A stretch of DNA of 64,000 bases from Micromonospora rifamycinica (GTDB lineage Bacteria > Actinomycetota > Actinomycetes > Mycobacteriales > Micromonosporaceae), in assembly GCF_900090265.1 (NCBI RefSeq), contig NZ_LT607752.1:2728001-2792000 (forward strand). Direction: 5' to 3'. The position numbers and the translations under genes were made by a program. Numbering within the stretch: the stretch's first letter is position 1; every line of letters begins with the position of its first letter. Below are positions 27,393 through 35,920 of this stretch, in pieces. Under the pieces are notes generated by a model. The model saw nothing but the letters and a program-made list of their open reading frames with translations. It was not told the DNA's origin and did no database searches.

Positions 27393-28328
27393 ATGGGCGA
27401 CGCATGGCAGCGTACGAAGCGGATCACCAGTGCCGCGTTCCGACCGGTACGGGGTCGGGACCTCTCCCTGCACGCCGCCGCCATCACCTTCTACGGGGCG
27501 ATCGCCGTGGTGCCGGTGGCCCTGCTGGCGATCTGGCTCACCTCGCTGCTGGCCGGCGCGGACCGGGTACGCCGGCTCACCTCGTACGCCGTGGAGACGC
27601 TGCCGGACGCGATCGGTGCGCCCGACGCGGTGGACGCGCTGGTCAATGCCGGGGTGCAGTTGACCCCGCTGCTGGCGCTGGCCTCCCTGCTGCCCGCCTC
27701 GCTCTACGGTGAGGGGCTGCGCCGGGCGTTCGTCTCGGTGGCCACCGCGCCCAACCCGGACGAGACGCTGGTCGGCTGGCGGGGGCGGTTGCTGCTGCTG
27801 CCGCTGCTCGCCCCCGCCCCCGCCCTGCTGCTGTCGATCCTCATCGCGCTGCCCACCACCACCCGGCTGATCCGGCAGGGCGGCTGGATCGCCGCCCTCG
27901 GCATCGTGCTGTCGTTCCTGGCGGTGTGGCTGGTGCTCACCCCGGTGCTGACGTGGGTGTTCCGGGTGGTCGGGCCGGCCTCACCGGACTGGCTGTCGAC
28001 CCTGGCGGTCGGGTCGTTCACCGCCGCCAACCTCTCCGGCTTCCTGCACGGCTTCGTGCTGTTCTGTTCGCTCCCGCTGGACCTCGGTGTCCCGTTCGGC
28101 GGCTTCGACCCGGTCGGGGCCGGTGTCGCGGTGCTGCTCTGGCTCTACCTGTTCCACGTGATCGTGCTGGCCGGCTACTCGGCCACCCTCGCGCTGTCCC
28201 GGTGGCGGGTCCGCCGCGCCGCCGCCTCCGGACCGGCGTCCGGGGACGGGTCCGGATTTGCGGCCGGGTCCAGGGATACGGCGGGGTCCACGGATACCGC
28301 CGGGTCGTCGGTCTCGCGCAGGCCGTAG
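27393..28328 (+). CDS. YihY/UPF0761-family integral membrane protein
   Basis: A 311-aa protein with about six membrane helices. The family opening 'DLSLHAAAITFYGAIAVVPVA' is clear and was once mislabelled ribonuclease BN. Conserved 'LLPASLYGEGLRRAF' and 'FGGFDPVGAGVAVLLWLYL' also fit. Function is unknown in the family; a transport or envelope role is presumed. The last ~50 residues are Ser/Gly/Thr-rich. Its 3' end overlaps the converging MMPL gene by 154 bp. The start has an upstream gggggaag. Confidence 0.9.
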   Translation: MGDAWQRTKRITSAAFRPVRGRDLSLHAAAITFYGAIAVVPVALLAIWLTSLLAGADRVRRLTSYAVETLPDAIGAPDAVDALVNAGVQLTPLLALASLLPASLYGEGLRRAFVSVATAPNPDETLVGWRGRLLLLPLLAPAPALLLSILIALPTTTRLIRQGGWIAALGIVLSFLAVWLVLTPVLTWVFRVVGPASPDWLSTLAVGSFTAANLSGFLHGFVLFCSLPLDLGVPFGGFDPVGAGVAVLLWLYLFHVIVLAGYSATLALSRWRVRRAAASGPASGDGSGFAAGSRDTAGSTDTAGSSVSRRP

Positions 28329-30439
28329 CGGGTCCAGAGCCGGGCCAGGGGTGCCGGCGCCCACCAGTTCCACCGGCCCAGCAGCCGCATGGTGGCCGGC
28401 ACGAGCAGCGCCCGGACCAGGGTCGCGTCCACCACGATCGCCACGATCATGCCGACGCCGATCAGCTTGATGTAGGCCATCCCGCCGGTGGTGAAGCCCG
28501 CCACCACGATGATCAGCAGCAACGCGGCGGCGGTGATGATCCGCCCGGTGCGTTGCAGGCCGGTGGCGACCGAGGCGGTGTTGTCGCCGGTGCGGTCCCA
28601 CTCCTCGCGGACCCGGGAGAGCAGGAACACCTCGTAGTCGGTGGCCAGCCCGAACAGCACCGCGAGCATGAGGATGAGGTTGCTCGGCTCGATGAACCCG
28701 GTGGAGGTGAAGCCGAGCGGGCCGGACAGGTGGCCGTCCTGGAAGATCCAGACCACCACGCCGAACGACGCGCCGATCGACAGCAGGTTCATCAGCACCG
28801 CCTTGACCGGCAGCACCACCGAGCCGAAGGCCAGGAAGAGCAGCAGCAGGGTCGCACCGGCCATCAGCAGGGCCATCCACGGCAGCCGGTCGCCGAGGCT
28901 GTCCAGCAGGTCCACGTCGGCGGCGGGCCGACCGCCGACCAGCACCTCCGACCCGGCCGGGCCGGGCAGGTCCCGCAGCGTCCGCACCAGGTCCCGGGCG
29001 TCGTCGCCGGTCGGCTCCCCCGGGTAGCTCACCGACAGCAGGGTGGACTCCCCCTTCGCCGCCGTGACCTGCACCCCGGTCACCCCGGGCAGCGCCGCGA
29101 CCCGGTCGGCGAACGGGCGTACCGCGTCGGCCGGTGCGCCGGAGACCAGCACCTCGACCGGGGCGATCGTGCCGCCGGGAAAATCGGCGGCGATCCGCTC
29201 GGAGACCACCCGGGGCGCGGCGTCCACCGGCAGCACCCGCTCGTCGACCCCGCCGAAGGTGATCCGCGCGAACGGGGTGGCCAGCACGGCGAGCAGCGCC
29301 GCGACCCCCACCAGGTAGAGCACCGGCCGGCGCATCACGCTGCGCGCGATCCGGGCCCAGGCGCCGCCCGCGTCACCCGCCGCCGGCCGCGCACCCGTCG
29401 TCCCACGCCGCCACGGCAGCGGTACGCGCACCGCGTCCACCCGATGGCCGAGTACCACCAGCAGGGCCGGCAGCACGGTGAGCGCGGCCAGCATGGCGAT
29501 CAGCACGGCGGCCATCCCGCCGAAGCCCATCGACCGCAGGAACGGCTGCGGGAAGATCAACAAACTGGCCATGGCCAGCGCGACGGTCAGCCCGGAGACG
29601 AAGACCGTCCGGCCGGCGGTGAGCATGGTGCGCCGGATCGCCTCGGTGGTGCTCCGGCCGGCGGCCAACTCCTCCCGGAACCGGCTGACGATGAACAGCG
29701 CGTAGTCCACCGCCATCCCGAGCCCGATCAGGGTGATCACGTTGATCGCGAAGATCGACACGTCGGTGACCAGGTTGACCAGGCGTACCGCCACGAATGC
29801 GCCGAGGATGGCCAGCCCACCGACGAGCAACGGCGTGCCGGCGGCGACCAGTCCACCGAAGATCAGCACGAGCAGCACCAACAGCACCGGCATGGACAGC
29901 AGCTCGGCCCGGGTGATGTCCTCGGTGCTCTGGGTGGTGGCCGCCGCCTGGAACGCCACCAGCCCGCCGACGTCGGTCCGCAGCCCCGGCGCGTCCATTG
30001 CAGGGCGCAGCCCCTCGAACTGCGCCGACCGGGCGTCCTCGTCGCCACCGGTCAGCTTGACCACCGCGTAGGTGGCCCGCCGGTCCTCGGCGACCAGCGC
30101 GGGCGCGGGGGCGTCGTACCAGGTGGTCACCTCGGCCACCTCGGCCCGCTGGCGCAGCCCGGCCACGGTGACTCTGACCGGGTCGCGGAACTCCGGATCG
30201 TCGACGGACGCGGTGTCGCTGGACCAGAGCACGATCACGTCCGCGCCCTGCCGGCCGAGTTCGGCGGTGACCCGCTGCACGGTCCGGCTGGACTCGCTGG
30301 AAGGGTCGTCGAACCCGCCCCCGGTCAGCTCTCCGAACACCCCGCTGCCCCAGGTGGCCCCGACGACCACCAGCACCCCGGCGGCGGCCAGCACCGCCCA
30401 CCGGGCGCGCACCACCACCCGCCCCCACCAGGCGAACAT
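28175..30439 (-). CDS. MMPL/RND-family transporter
   Basis: A 754-aa protein with the duplicated layout of MMPL proteins: helix 1 ('WAVLAAAGVLVVV'), a periplasmic-side loop, five helices, then the same again. The proton-relay Gly-Asp-Tyr motifs are 'GLGMAVDYALFIVSRFREE' and 'LFGLATDYEVFLLSRVREE'. MMPL proteins export lipids or peptides across the actinobacterial envelope, driven by the proton motive force. The C-terminal tail has repeated 'VDPAVSLDPA' units. The terminal 154 bp are shared antisense with the YihY gene. The substrate is unknown. Confidence 0.93.
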   Translation of the reverse strand: MFAWWGRVVVRARWAVLAAAGVLVVVGATWGSGVFGELTGGGFDDPSSESSRTVQRVTAELGRQGADVIVLWSSDTASVDDPEFRDPVRVTVAGLRQRAEVAEVTTWYDAPAPALVAEDRRATYAVVKLTGGDEDARSAQFEGLRPAMDAPGLRTDVGGLVAFQAAATTQSTEDITRAELLSMPVLLVLLVLIFGGLVAAGTPLLVGGLAILGAFVAVRLVNLVTDVSIFAINVITLIGLGMAVDYALFIVSRFREELAAGRSTTEAIRRTMLTAGRTVFVSGLTVALAMASLLIFPQPFLRSMGFGGMAAVLIAMLAALTVLPALLVVLGHRVDAVRVPLPWRRGTTGARPAAGDAGGAWARIARSVMRRPVLYLVGVAALLAVLATPFARITFGGVDERVLPVDAAPRVVSERIAADFPGGTIAPVEVLVSGAPADAVRPFADRVAALPGVTGVQVTAAKGESTLLSVSYPGEPTGDDARDLVRTLRDLPGPAGSEVLVGGRPAADVDLLDSLGDRLPWMALLMAGATLLLLFLAFGSVVLPVKAVLMNLLSIGASFGVVVWIFQDGHLSGPLGFTSTGFIEPSNLILMLAVLFGLATDYEVFLLSRVREEWDRTGDNTASVATGLQRTGRIITAAALLLIIVVAGFTTGGMAYIKLIGVGMIVAIVVDATLVRALLVPATMRLLGRWNWWAPAPLARLWTRYGLRETDDPAVSVDPAVSLDPAANPDPSPDAGPEAAARRTRHRDSARVAE

Positions 30440-31087
30440 CCACCTCTCCCCTCGTCAACCCACCGAACCATCGACCCCTGGACCCACCGACCCACCGACC
30501 CGTCAAGCCGCCGACCCACCGACCCGTGGACCCGCCGACCCGTCGCGCCGCCGACCCGCCGCGCCACCGAGCCGCCGACCCGTGGACCCGCCGAGCCGTC
30601 GCGCCGTCGACCCGTCGCGCCGCCGACCCGCCGACCCGCCGACCCGTCGCGCCGTCGCGCCGTCGACCCGTCAAGCCGTCGCCCGCCGGCCGCACCTGGC
30701 CGCCCACCGACGGGGCCGGCGTCGGCCCCACAGGATCGCCGTCAACTATCGCAACAACCGTTCACGTTCGACGGGCCGGCCCGGCCTTCCCGGCTGCCGG
30801 AGCGGGGGAGCCCACTTCCCGTGGCGACCGGTATGCCTGTGGGGCATAAATATGCCGCACAGGCATACCGCGTTCCGCGCCTGATGGTGCCGGCACCCGG
30901 ACGACCACGGTCCAGCTGGACGGCCACGAACCAACCGGCCGACCCGGACCACCCGGGCAAGCCGGACCGCCAGCGTCGAGCCGGACGGCCACGGGCCAGC
31001 CGGACGGCCACGGGCCAGCCAGTCGAGCCGGATCACCCGGGTCGAGCCGGCAGACGGACGCCGCCCGCCGCACTAGGCTGCGCAGGC
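30440..31087. repeat. Divergent intergenic region with degenerate repeats and an AT-centred palindrome
   Basis: No gene in 648 bp. 30460-30690 is a degenerate array of 9-12-bp units built on 'ccgacccgtcgcgcc' and 'ccgacccaccgacccg'. At 30830-30869 is a near-perfect palindrome: 18-nt arms (30830-30847, 30852-30869) with one mismatch around 'aaat'. Two direct 19-bp copies of 'gccggacggccacgggcca' lie at about 30978-31016. The MMPL and FAD-oxidoreductase promoters must lie here; the palindrome is the best operator candidate. Confidence 0.65.
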
Positions 31088-32689
31088 ATGAGTGATGCGA
31101 GTGCGCTGCCGTCCCGCGCCGACGTCGTGATCATCGGAGCAGGGCACAACGGGCTGGTCTCCGCCGTCCTGCTGGCCCGCGCCGGGCTGGACGTGCTGGT
31201 GCTGGAGGCGGCGGAGGTGATCGGCGGGGCCACCCGCACCGAGAACCCGTTCCCGAAGGTGCCCGCGCTGCGCCACTCCACCGGGTCGTACCTGCTCGGG
31301 TTGATGCCACCGGAGCTGCTCGCCGCGCTCGACGTGCGGATCCCCGTGCTGCGCCGCGACCCGCACTACTTTCTGCCCACGCCGGGCGGGCCGGGAGCGC
31401 CCTACCTGCTGTTCGGCAGCGACACCGCCGCCACCCGGCGGCAGCTCACCGAGTTCTTCTCCCCCGCCGACGTGGCCGCCGACGACGCGCTCCAGGCCGA
31501 ACTGGCGCAGCTCCGCGCGGACCTCGCCCCGGCCTGGCTCGCCGAACCGCTGCCGGTGGAGCAGACCGCCGAGCGGTACGTCCGTCCCGGGCTGCGACAA
31601 GTCTTCGTCGACCTGGTGCGTGGTTCCGTCGCCGACTACCTGGCCCGCTTCGACTTCCGCTCCGAGCTGCTGGTCAGCATGTACGCGGTCACCGACGGGC
31701 TGTCCGGCCTCAACGCCGGCCCCGACGACCCTGGCACCGGCCACAACTTCCTGGTGCACAACATGTGCCGGCTGCCCGGCGCGGACGGCACCTGGATGAT
31801 CGCCGAGGGCGGGATGGGCACCGTCTCGCGTACCTTCGCCGAGGCCGCCCGGTCGGCCGGGGCGACCATCCTGACCGGTGCCCGGGTCGAGGCCGTCACC
31901 CTGGCCGGGGGCGCGGCGTCGGGCGTCCGGCTCGCCGACGGTCGGGAGGTCGCCGCCGAGGTGGTGCTCGGCGCGTGTGACCCGTACCGGCTGATGGAGC
32001 TGGTGCCCGACGGCGCGCTGCCGGCGGAGCTGGGCGCGCGGATGACGGCGGTCCGCCGGCCCGGCACCACGCTCAAGCTGAACCTGGCGCTGACCGGGCT
32101 GCCCCGCTTCTCCTGCCTGCCGGCGGACGCGCCCAGCCCGTTCGGGTCCACCATCCACCTGCTGCCCGGGTCGGCGTCGCTGGTCGGGGCCGGCGGCGAG
32201 TCGCCGATGGCGGCGCTGCGGGCGATGTGGGCCGACGTGCAGGCCGGACGGCTGCCCGACGAGCCGACCATCGAGTGGTACCTGCACACCACCGTCGACC
32301 CGTCGCTGTCCGACCCGGCCGGGCACCACTCGTCGGCGCTGTTCGTCCAGTCGGTCCCCTACACGCTGGCCGGCACCGACTGGGACACCGCGCTGCCCGG
32401 CTACGTCACCCGCCTGGTGGAGATCTGCGAACGGTACGCCCCGGGCACCGGTGACCTGATCGCCGACGCGGTGCCGCTGCCCCCGCCCGGCATCGAGGCG
32501 CACTTCGGCATCACCGGCGGACACATCCACCACGTCGACAACACCGTCTCGTTCACCGACCGGATGCCGTACGCCACCGGCGTCGACGGCGTGTACGCGG
32601 GCAGCGCCGGCTGCCACCCCGCTGGCAGCGTGATCGGCGCCGCCGGGCACAACGCCGCCCAGCGCGTCCTCGCCGACCTCGGCCGCTGA
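31088..32689 (+). CDS. Phytoene-desaturase-like NAD(P)/FAD-dependent oxidoreductase
   Basis: A 533-aa protein. The N-terminal dinucleotide fold 'DVVIIGAGHNGLVSAVLLA' is followed by 'GLDVLVLEAAEVIGGATRT', the typical FAD-binding set of the CrtI/PYROXD2 superfamily. The mid-region 'WMIAEGGMGTVSRTFAEAA' and the C-terminal 'GVYAGSAGCHPAGSVIGAAGHNAA' complete the FAD site. Lone genes of this subgroup occur without carotenoid clusters, so the substrate is unknown. The frame is open a long way upstream but the sequence there is repetitive; the ATG at 31088 is chosen because the fold starts 15 residues later. Confidence 0.9.
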   Translation: MSDASALPSRADVVIIGAGHNGLVSAVLLARAGLDVLVLEAAEVIGGATRTENPFPKVPALRHSTGSYLLGLMPPELLAALDVRIPVLRRDPHYFLPTPGGPGAPYLLFGSDTAATRRQLTEFFSPADVAADDALQAELAQLRADLAPAWLAEPLPVEQTAERYVRPGLRQVFVDLVRGSVADYLARFDFRSELLVSMYAVTDGLSGLNAGPDDPGTGHNFLVHNMCRLPGADGTWMIAEGGMGTVSRTFAEAARSAGATILTGARVEAVTLAGGAASGVRLADGREVAAEVVLGACDPYRLMELVPDGALPAELGARMTAVRRPGTTLKLNLALTGLPRFSCLPADAPSPFGSTIHLLPGSASLVGAGGESPMAALRAMWADVQAGRLPDEPTIEWYLHTTVDPSLSDPAGHHSSALFVQSVPYTLAGTDWDTALPGYVTRLVEICERYAPGTGDLIADAVPLPPPGIEAHFGITGGHIHHVDNTVSFTDRMPYATGVDGVYAGSAGCHPAGSVIGAAGHNAAQRVLADLGR

Positions 32690-32766
32690 CCCCGCACCCC
32701 GGCCCGCTCGCCTGCCCCGGGGTGGTCCGGCCCGCCCGCCTCTCCCGTCCGGCTCGCCGCCCCTGC

Positions 32767-33462
32767 TCAGGCGCGGGCCGGGCGGGACGACGGCAGGTCG
32801 CCCGGACCACGGATCAGATAGAGCCCGGTCAGCAGGAAGTACGCCACCAGGCTGAGCACCGGGTCGACGAAGGAGATACCGAACGCCACCACGTAGAGCA
32901 GCGGGCCGAGCAGGAAGCGGCGGGCCACCGCTCGGGCCAACCGGGGATCCAGCCCCGGGTCGAGTAGCCGTCGGCGGCGGGCCCACCACCAGCTCAGGTT
33001 GAAGAACAGCGCCTCACCGAGCACCGTGCCCACGTAGATCGTGGCGGTCAGCCGCTGGTCGGCGACGGTGCCGCGCAGGTTGTCGGCGAGCAGGATGGCC
33101 GCGAACGGAATGGCCGCCACGAACAGCAACAGCAGCAGGTTGAGGACGAGCAGGAGCTGGTCGACCTTGACCACGTACCGCCACATGTTGTGGTGGGTCA
33201 GCCAGACCTGCCCCACGATCACGAAGGTGATCACGTACGCCAGGTAGGCGGGCCACTCGTGGAACAGCGTCTCGGGCAGCTCCTGCCCCTCGGGCCGCTG
33301 CGGGCTGAGTTGGAGCAGCTCCACCGCCATCAGGGTCAGCACGATCGCGATCACCGCGTCGCTGAACGCCTCCACCCGCGACGCGTCCCGCTCCTTCTCC
33401 CGCCACCGCCCAAACTCATACCCCTCCCCCTCCCCCTTCCCCGCCCCACCACCCACCCCCAC
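32767..33462 (-). CDS. TMEM175-family (DUF1211) potassium-channel-like membrane protein
   Basis: About 231 aa. The hallmark 'RVEAFSDAVIAIVLTLMAVEL' (the Phe-Ser-Asp gate of TMEM175) starts near residue 30. Then come 'YVITFVIVGQVWLTHHNMW' and four further membrane helices, six in all. Bacterial TMEM175 proteins form tetrameric K+-selective leak channels. The start is uncertain: the frame is open to 33570 through G-rich DNA and a hairpin. I chose a GTG at 33462 because gagaggaggg precedes it. The N-terminus is then a Gly/Lys/Glu tract. Confidence 0.85.
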   Translation of the reverse strand: MGVGGGAGKGEGEGYEFGRWREKERDASRVEAFSDAVIAIVLTLMAVELLQLSPQRPEGQELPETLFHEWPAYLAYVITFVIVGQVWLTHHNMWRYVVKVDQLLLVLNLLLLLFVAAIPFAAILLADNLRGTVADQRLTATIYVGTVLGEALFFNLSWWWARRRRLLDPGLDPRLARAVARRFLLGPLLYVVAFGISFVDPVLSLVAYFLLTGLYLIRGPGDLPSSRPARA

Positions 33463-33715
33463 CCCGCCCTCCTCTCCCCCGCCCTCCACACCCCACCCCT
33501 CCCTGCCTGTGTCGATCATGGAGTTGTGGTGCCCGGTGTGCACCGGTTCAGGGCCTTTACGGCCCACCACAACTCCATGATCGCCGGAAACGGGGGTGGG
33601 GAGGGGGGTGGGGAGGGGGGAGGGGAGGGGGTGGGGAGGGGGGAGGGAGGGGGGAGGGGGAGGGGAGAGGGAGGGGAACGGGGTGGGGTGGGGTTAGGGG
33701 GTGGGGGTTTGGGTG
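33420..33715. repeat. C-rich/G-rich mirror block flanking an 18-bp-arm hairpin
   Basis: On the plus strand 33420-33505 is almost pure C with A/T interruptions and 33590-33715 almost pure G, so the two flanks can pair with each other. Between them is a perfect hairpin (arms 33514-33531 and 33565-33582, plus one flanking C-G pair) whose sequence is nearly the same as that at 10476-10545. The G side has many runs of 4-7 G and strong G-quadruplex potential. The block lies between the 3' end of the MBL-Rieske gene and the start of the TMEM175 gene, covering the latter's 5' end. Confidence 0.8.
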
Positions 33716-35250
33716 CGGGCGGCGCGGATCTTGTGGCCGACGCTGGTGAGGCAGCGGCCGGAGGGGAGGTCGAACTTCCAGCCGTGCAGCTGGCAGGTGA
33801 GCTGGTCGCCGTCGACGATGCCGAACCGGGTCAGGTCCGCCTTCAGGTGTGGGCAACGGCGCTGCACCACCCAGTCGCCCAGGGTGATGTCCTCCGCGTC
33901 GGTGCTGCGCTCGTGCTCGTCGTACCAGCCCTCGGCGTACTGGAGGCGCTCGGTGGACAGGCACTTGAAGAAGGCGTACACGAACTCGTTGTACTGGCCG
34001 ATCCGGGCCGCCGAGAAGCGGCAGGACAGGAAGAGGGAGTTGACCCAGTCGACCTCACCGATGTGCAGCAGGTGCTCGATCAGCGCCCGCTCGGTGCGGA
34101 ACCGGTACCGGACCTTCTCGTCGGCGTACGGCCGGACCTGCTTGCCCGGGAAGTCCACCACGATGGATTCGACGCTCTCGCCGTCGTAGCCCACCAGGTC
34201 GAAGCGGACCGGGCCGCCGACCCCCTTGGCCAGGTAGATCGACTCGTCGAGCAGTGGCTCGATCCGGCTCTTCATCCCGGCCAGGACGTCGACCTCGGGG
34301 TGCCGCCAGGACGCCTTCTCCGCCTCGATGACCGGGCGCTTGCGCTCCCGCATCTCCTCCAGATGGGCCTTCTTGTTCGCGAAGAACTCCTCGACCGGCT
34401 GCGGGTGGGTGGTGGTCGCCCCGACGGTGGTCACCTCGGCCACGCTGCCCGGCAGCAGCACGATGCCGTTGGTGCCGCCGACCTTCGCGTACTCGGACAG
34501 GAACACCGACTGGTCCGGGAAGATGTTGCCCTCGTCGCCGTGGATGTCGTTGAACTGCCACAGCGCATCGTCGAGGAAGCACGGCGGGCCGGCGATCGGG
34601 AAGACGTGGTCGGCCTTCAGGTCGTCGATGTAGCGCCAGGTCCGGTCGAACTGCCGCTCCCGCTTCTGCTTGCCGAACGCGGTCTTCGCCGCCTGCGGCA
34701 GCTCGTACACCATCGGGTACCAGATCGCGCCGGAGAACTGGAGCAGGTGCGCGTGCACGTGGCCCAGCTCGGCGAAGACGGTCAGGTCGGTCGGGCGGGC
34801 GTCGTTCTGGTTGAGCAGCCGGACCCCGTCGTACTCCACCCAGAGCGACGAGTCGCCGATCGGGCCGTCGGTCGGGCTGGTCAACGCCTGAATCATGATC
34901 TTCAGGCCGCCGTCCAGCTCCACCACCTGCTCGTTGGGCGCCCGCAGGAACTTCGTGAAGCCCAGCGCCCGCAGCTCGTCCTCCATCTCCGAGGTGGGGA
35001 ACTCGGGCAGCAGCACGGTGGCGTCCTTCGAGACGAAGTCGCGCAGGTGCTTGGCGTCGAAGTGGTCCCGGTGCAGGTGCGACACGTACAGGTAGTCGAC
35101 CTGGCCCAGGGACTCCCAGTCGAGCAGGGAGTTGTCGGGGAACGGGAACCAGGAGGCGAAGTAGGCCGGATTGACCCACGGGTCGCACAGGATGCTGCCC
35201 GCAGCCGTGTCGATCCGCATGCTGGCATGTCCCGTACCGGTCACTCGCAC
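33694..35250 (-). CDS. Metallo-beta-lactamase-fold / Rieske [2Fe-2S] fusion protein (CMAH-like)
   Basis: A 518-aa protein from a GTG at 35250 with an upstream gaggggg. The N-terminal domain is a metallo-beta-lactamase fold with HLHRDH at residues 58-63 and an UlaG-like opening 'GTGHASMRIDTAAGSILCDP'. The C-terminal ~55 residues are a Rieske centre with ligands Cys466, His468, Cys486 and His489 (C-x-H...C-x2-H). The same two domains in this family's eukaryotic relative make CMP-sialate hydroxylase, where the Rieske centre feeds electrons to a metal-bound oxygenase. Here the substrate is unknown. The last residues run into G-rich DNA ('ARTQTPTP'). Confidence 0.85.
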   Translation of the reverse strand: MRVTGTGHASMRIDTAAGSILCDPWVNPAYFASWFPFPDNSLLDWESLGQVDYLYVSHLHRDHFDAKHLRDFVSKDATVLLPEFPTSEMEDELRALGFTKFLRAPNEQVVELDGGLKIMIQALTSPTDGPIGDSSLWVEYDGVRLLNQNDARPTDLTVFAELGHVHAHLLQFSGAIWYPMVYELPQAAKTAFGKQKRERQFDRTWRYIDDLKADHVFPIAGPPCFLDDALWQFNDIHGDEGNIFPDQSVFLSEYAKVGGTNGIVLLPGSVAEVTTVGATTTHPQPVEEFFANKKAHLEEMRERKRPVIEAEKASWRHPEVDVLAGMKSRIEPLLDESIYLAKGVGGPVRFDLVGYDGESVESIVVDFPGKQVRPYADEKVRYRFRTERALIEHLLHIGEVDWVNSLFLSCRFSAARIGQYNEFVYAFFKCLSTERLQYAEGWYDEHERSTDAEDITLGDWVVQRRCPHLKADLTRFGIVDGDQLTCQLHGWKFDLPSGRCLTSVGHKIRAARTQTPTP

Positions 35251-35541
35251 CGCAGTCCCCCTCAAACCGACAATCAAGGTGTACGTCCGAACGCTACCGG
35301 AGGCAGTGTGGTCGACGGCCCGCGACGCCGGTAGAGCCGATCCGCCCCACCGCGAAGGGGTCCTTCGGCCCGCAGCCCGGGGCCGTCCCGGCCCATCGCG
35401 CCCGCCGGATCCGCCGCGCTCACCCCCGGCCCGCCGCACCCGCCCCGGTCAGCCGTGCCCCAGCAGGGCGGACCCCGCACCGGGCGCAGGGCAGGGCGTG
35501 CCAGACTAACCGGAGTTCCGATCGCGAGGGAAGGACCGACA

Positions 35542-35763
35542 GTGGCAGGAAGCGAGCCGGTAACCGCGCCAGATCAGCACAGGCCCGGACACCGCAAGGC
35601 CGGACGGATCGGCGCGGTGGTCTCCGCGCTGGCGCTGTTGGCGATGCTGTGCGGCAACCACGAGGGCAAGGTCGAGGACATCTGGCTGGTCGGCCTGGCC
35701 GTGCTGCTGCTGGCGATCGTCGTCGGCGACGCCGTGCTGCGCCGCAGCGGGCTGCGCTCCTGA
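35542..35763 (+). CDS. Small two-helix membrane protein (DUF2631-like)
   Basis: 73 aa from a GTG with gagggaagg upstream. Two hydrophobic helices, 'IGAVVSALALLAMLC' and 'WLVGLAVLLLAIVVGDAVL', are joined by 'GNHEGKVED' and end with basic residues. The pattern agrees with small DUF2631 proteins encoded in the rlmN-dxr interval of actinobacteria. Family assignment is from memory of the pattern and function is unknown. A strong terminator follows immediately. Confidence 0.75.
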   Translation: MAGSEPVTAPDQHRPGHRKAGRIGAVVSALALLAMLCGNHEGKVEDIWLVGLAVLLLAIVVGDAVLRRSGLRS

Positions 35764-35784
35764 CGGACCGCCCCACCGACGTGT

Positions 35785-35815
35785 GAAGGCCCGCCCCGGT
35801 CCGGGGCGGGCCTTC
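35785..35815. terminator. Strong bidirectional terminator
   Basis: A perfect 31-bp palindrome: 15-bp arms (35785-35799 and 35801-35815) around a single T. It separates the converging small membrane protein gene and the DivIVA-domain gene. Confidence 0.9.
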
Positions 35816-35920
35816 GTCGCCCTCGACCCTCGACCGACGCTCCACGGCAGGACCCGGCACCCGCACCGGCAGCAGCGCCGCGGCCGTCGGTGGTCACACG
35901 GCGGCTCCGGCCCCTGGTGG

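Noticed and set aside
27926..31087. Long plus-strand extension upstream of the FAD oxidoreductase start
   Set aside because: The translation is His/Gln/Arg-rich, antisense to the MMPL gene and repetitive; protein-like sequence starts only at 31088.
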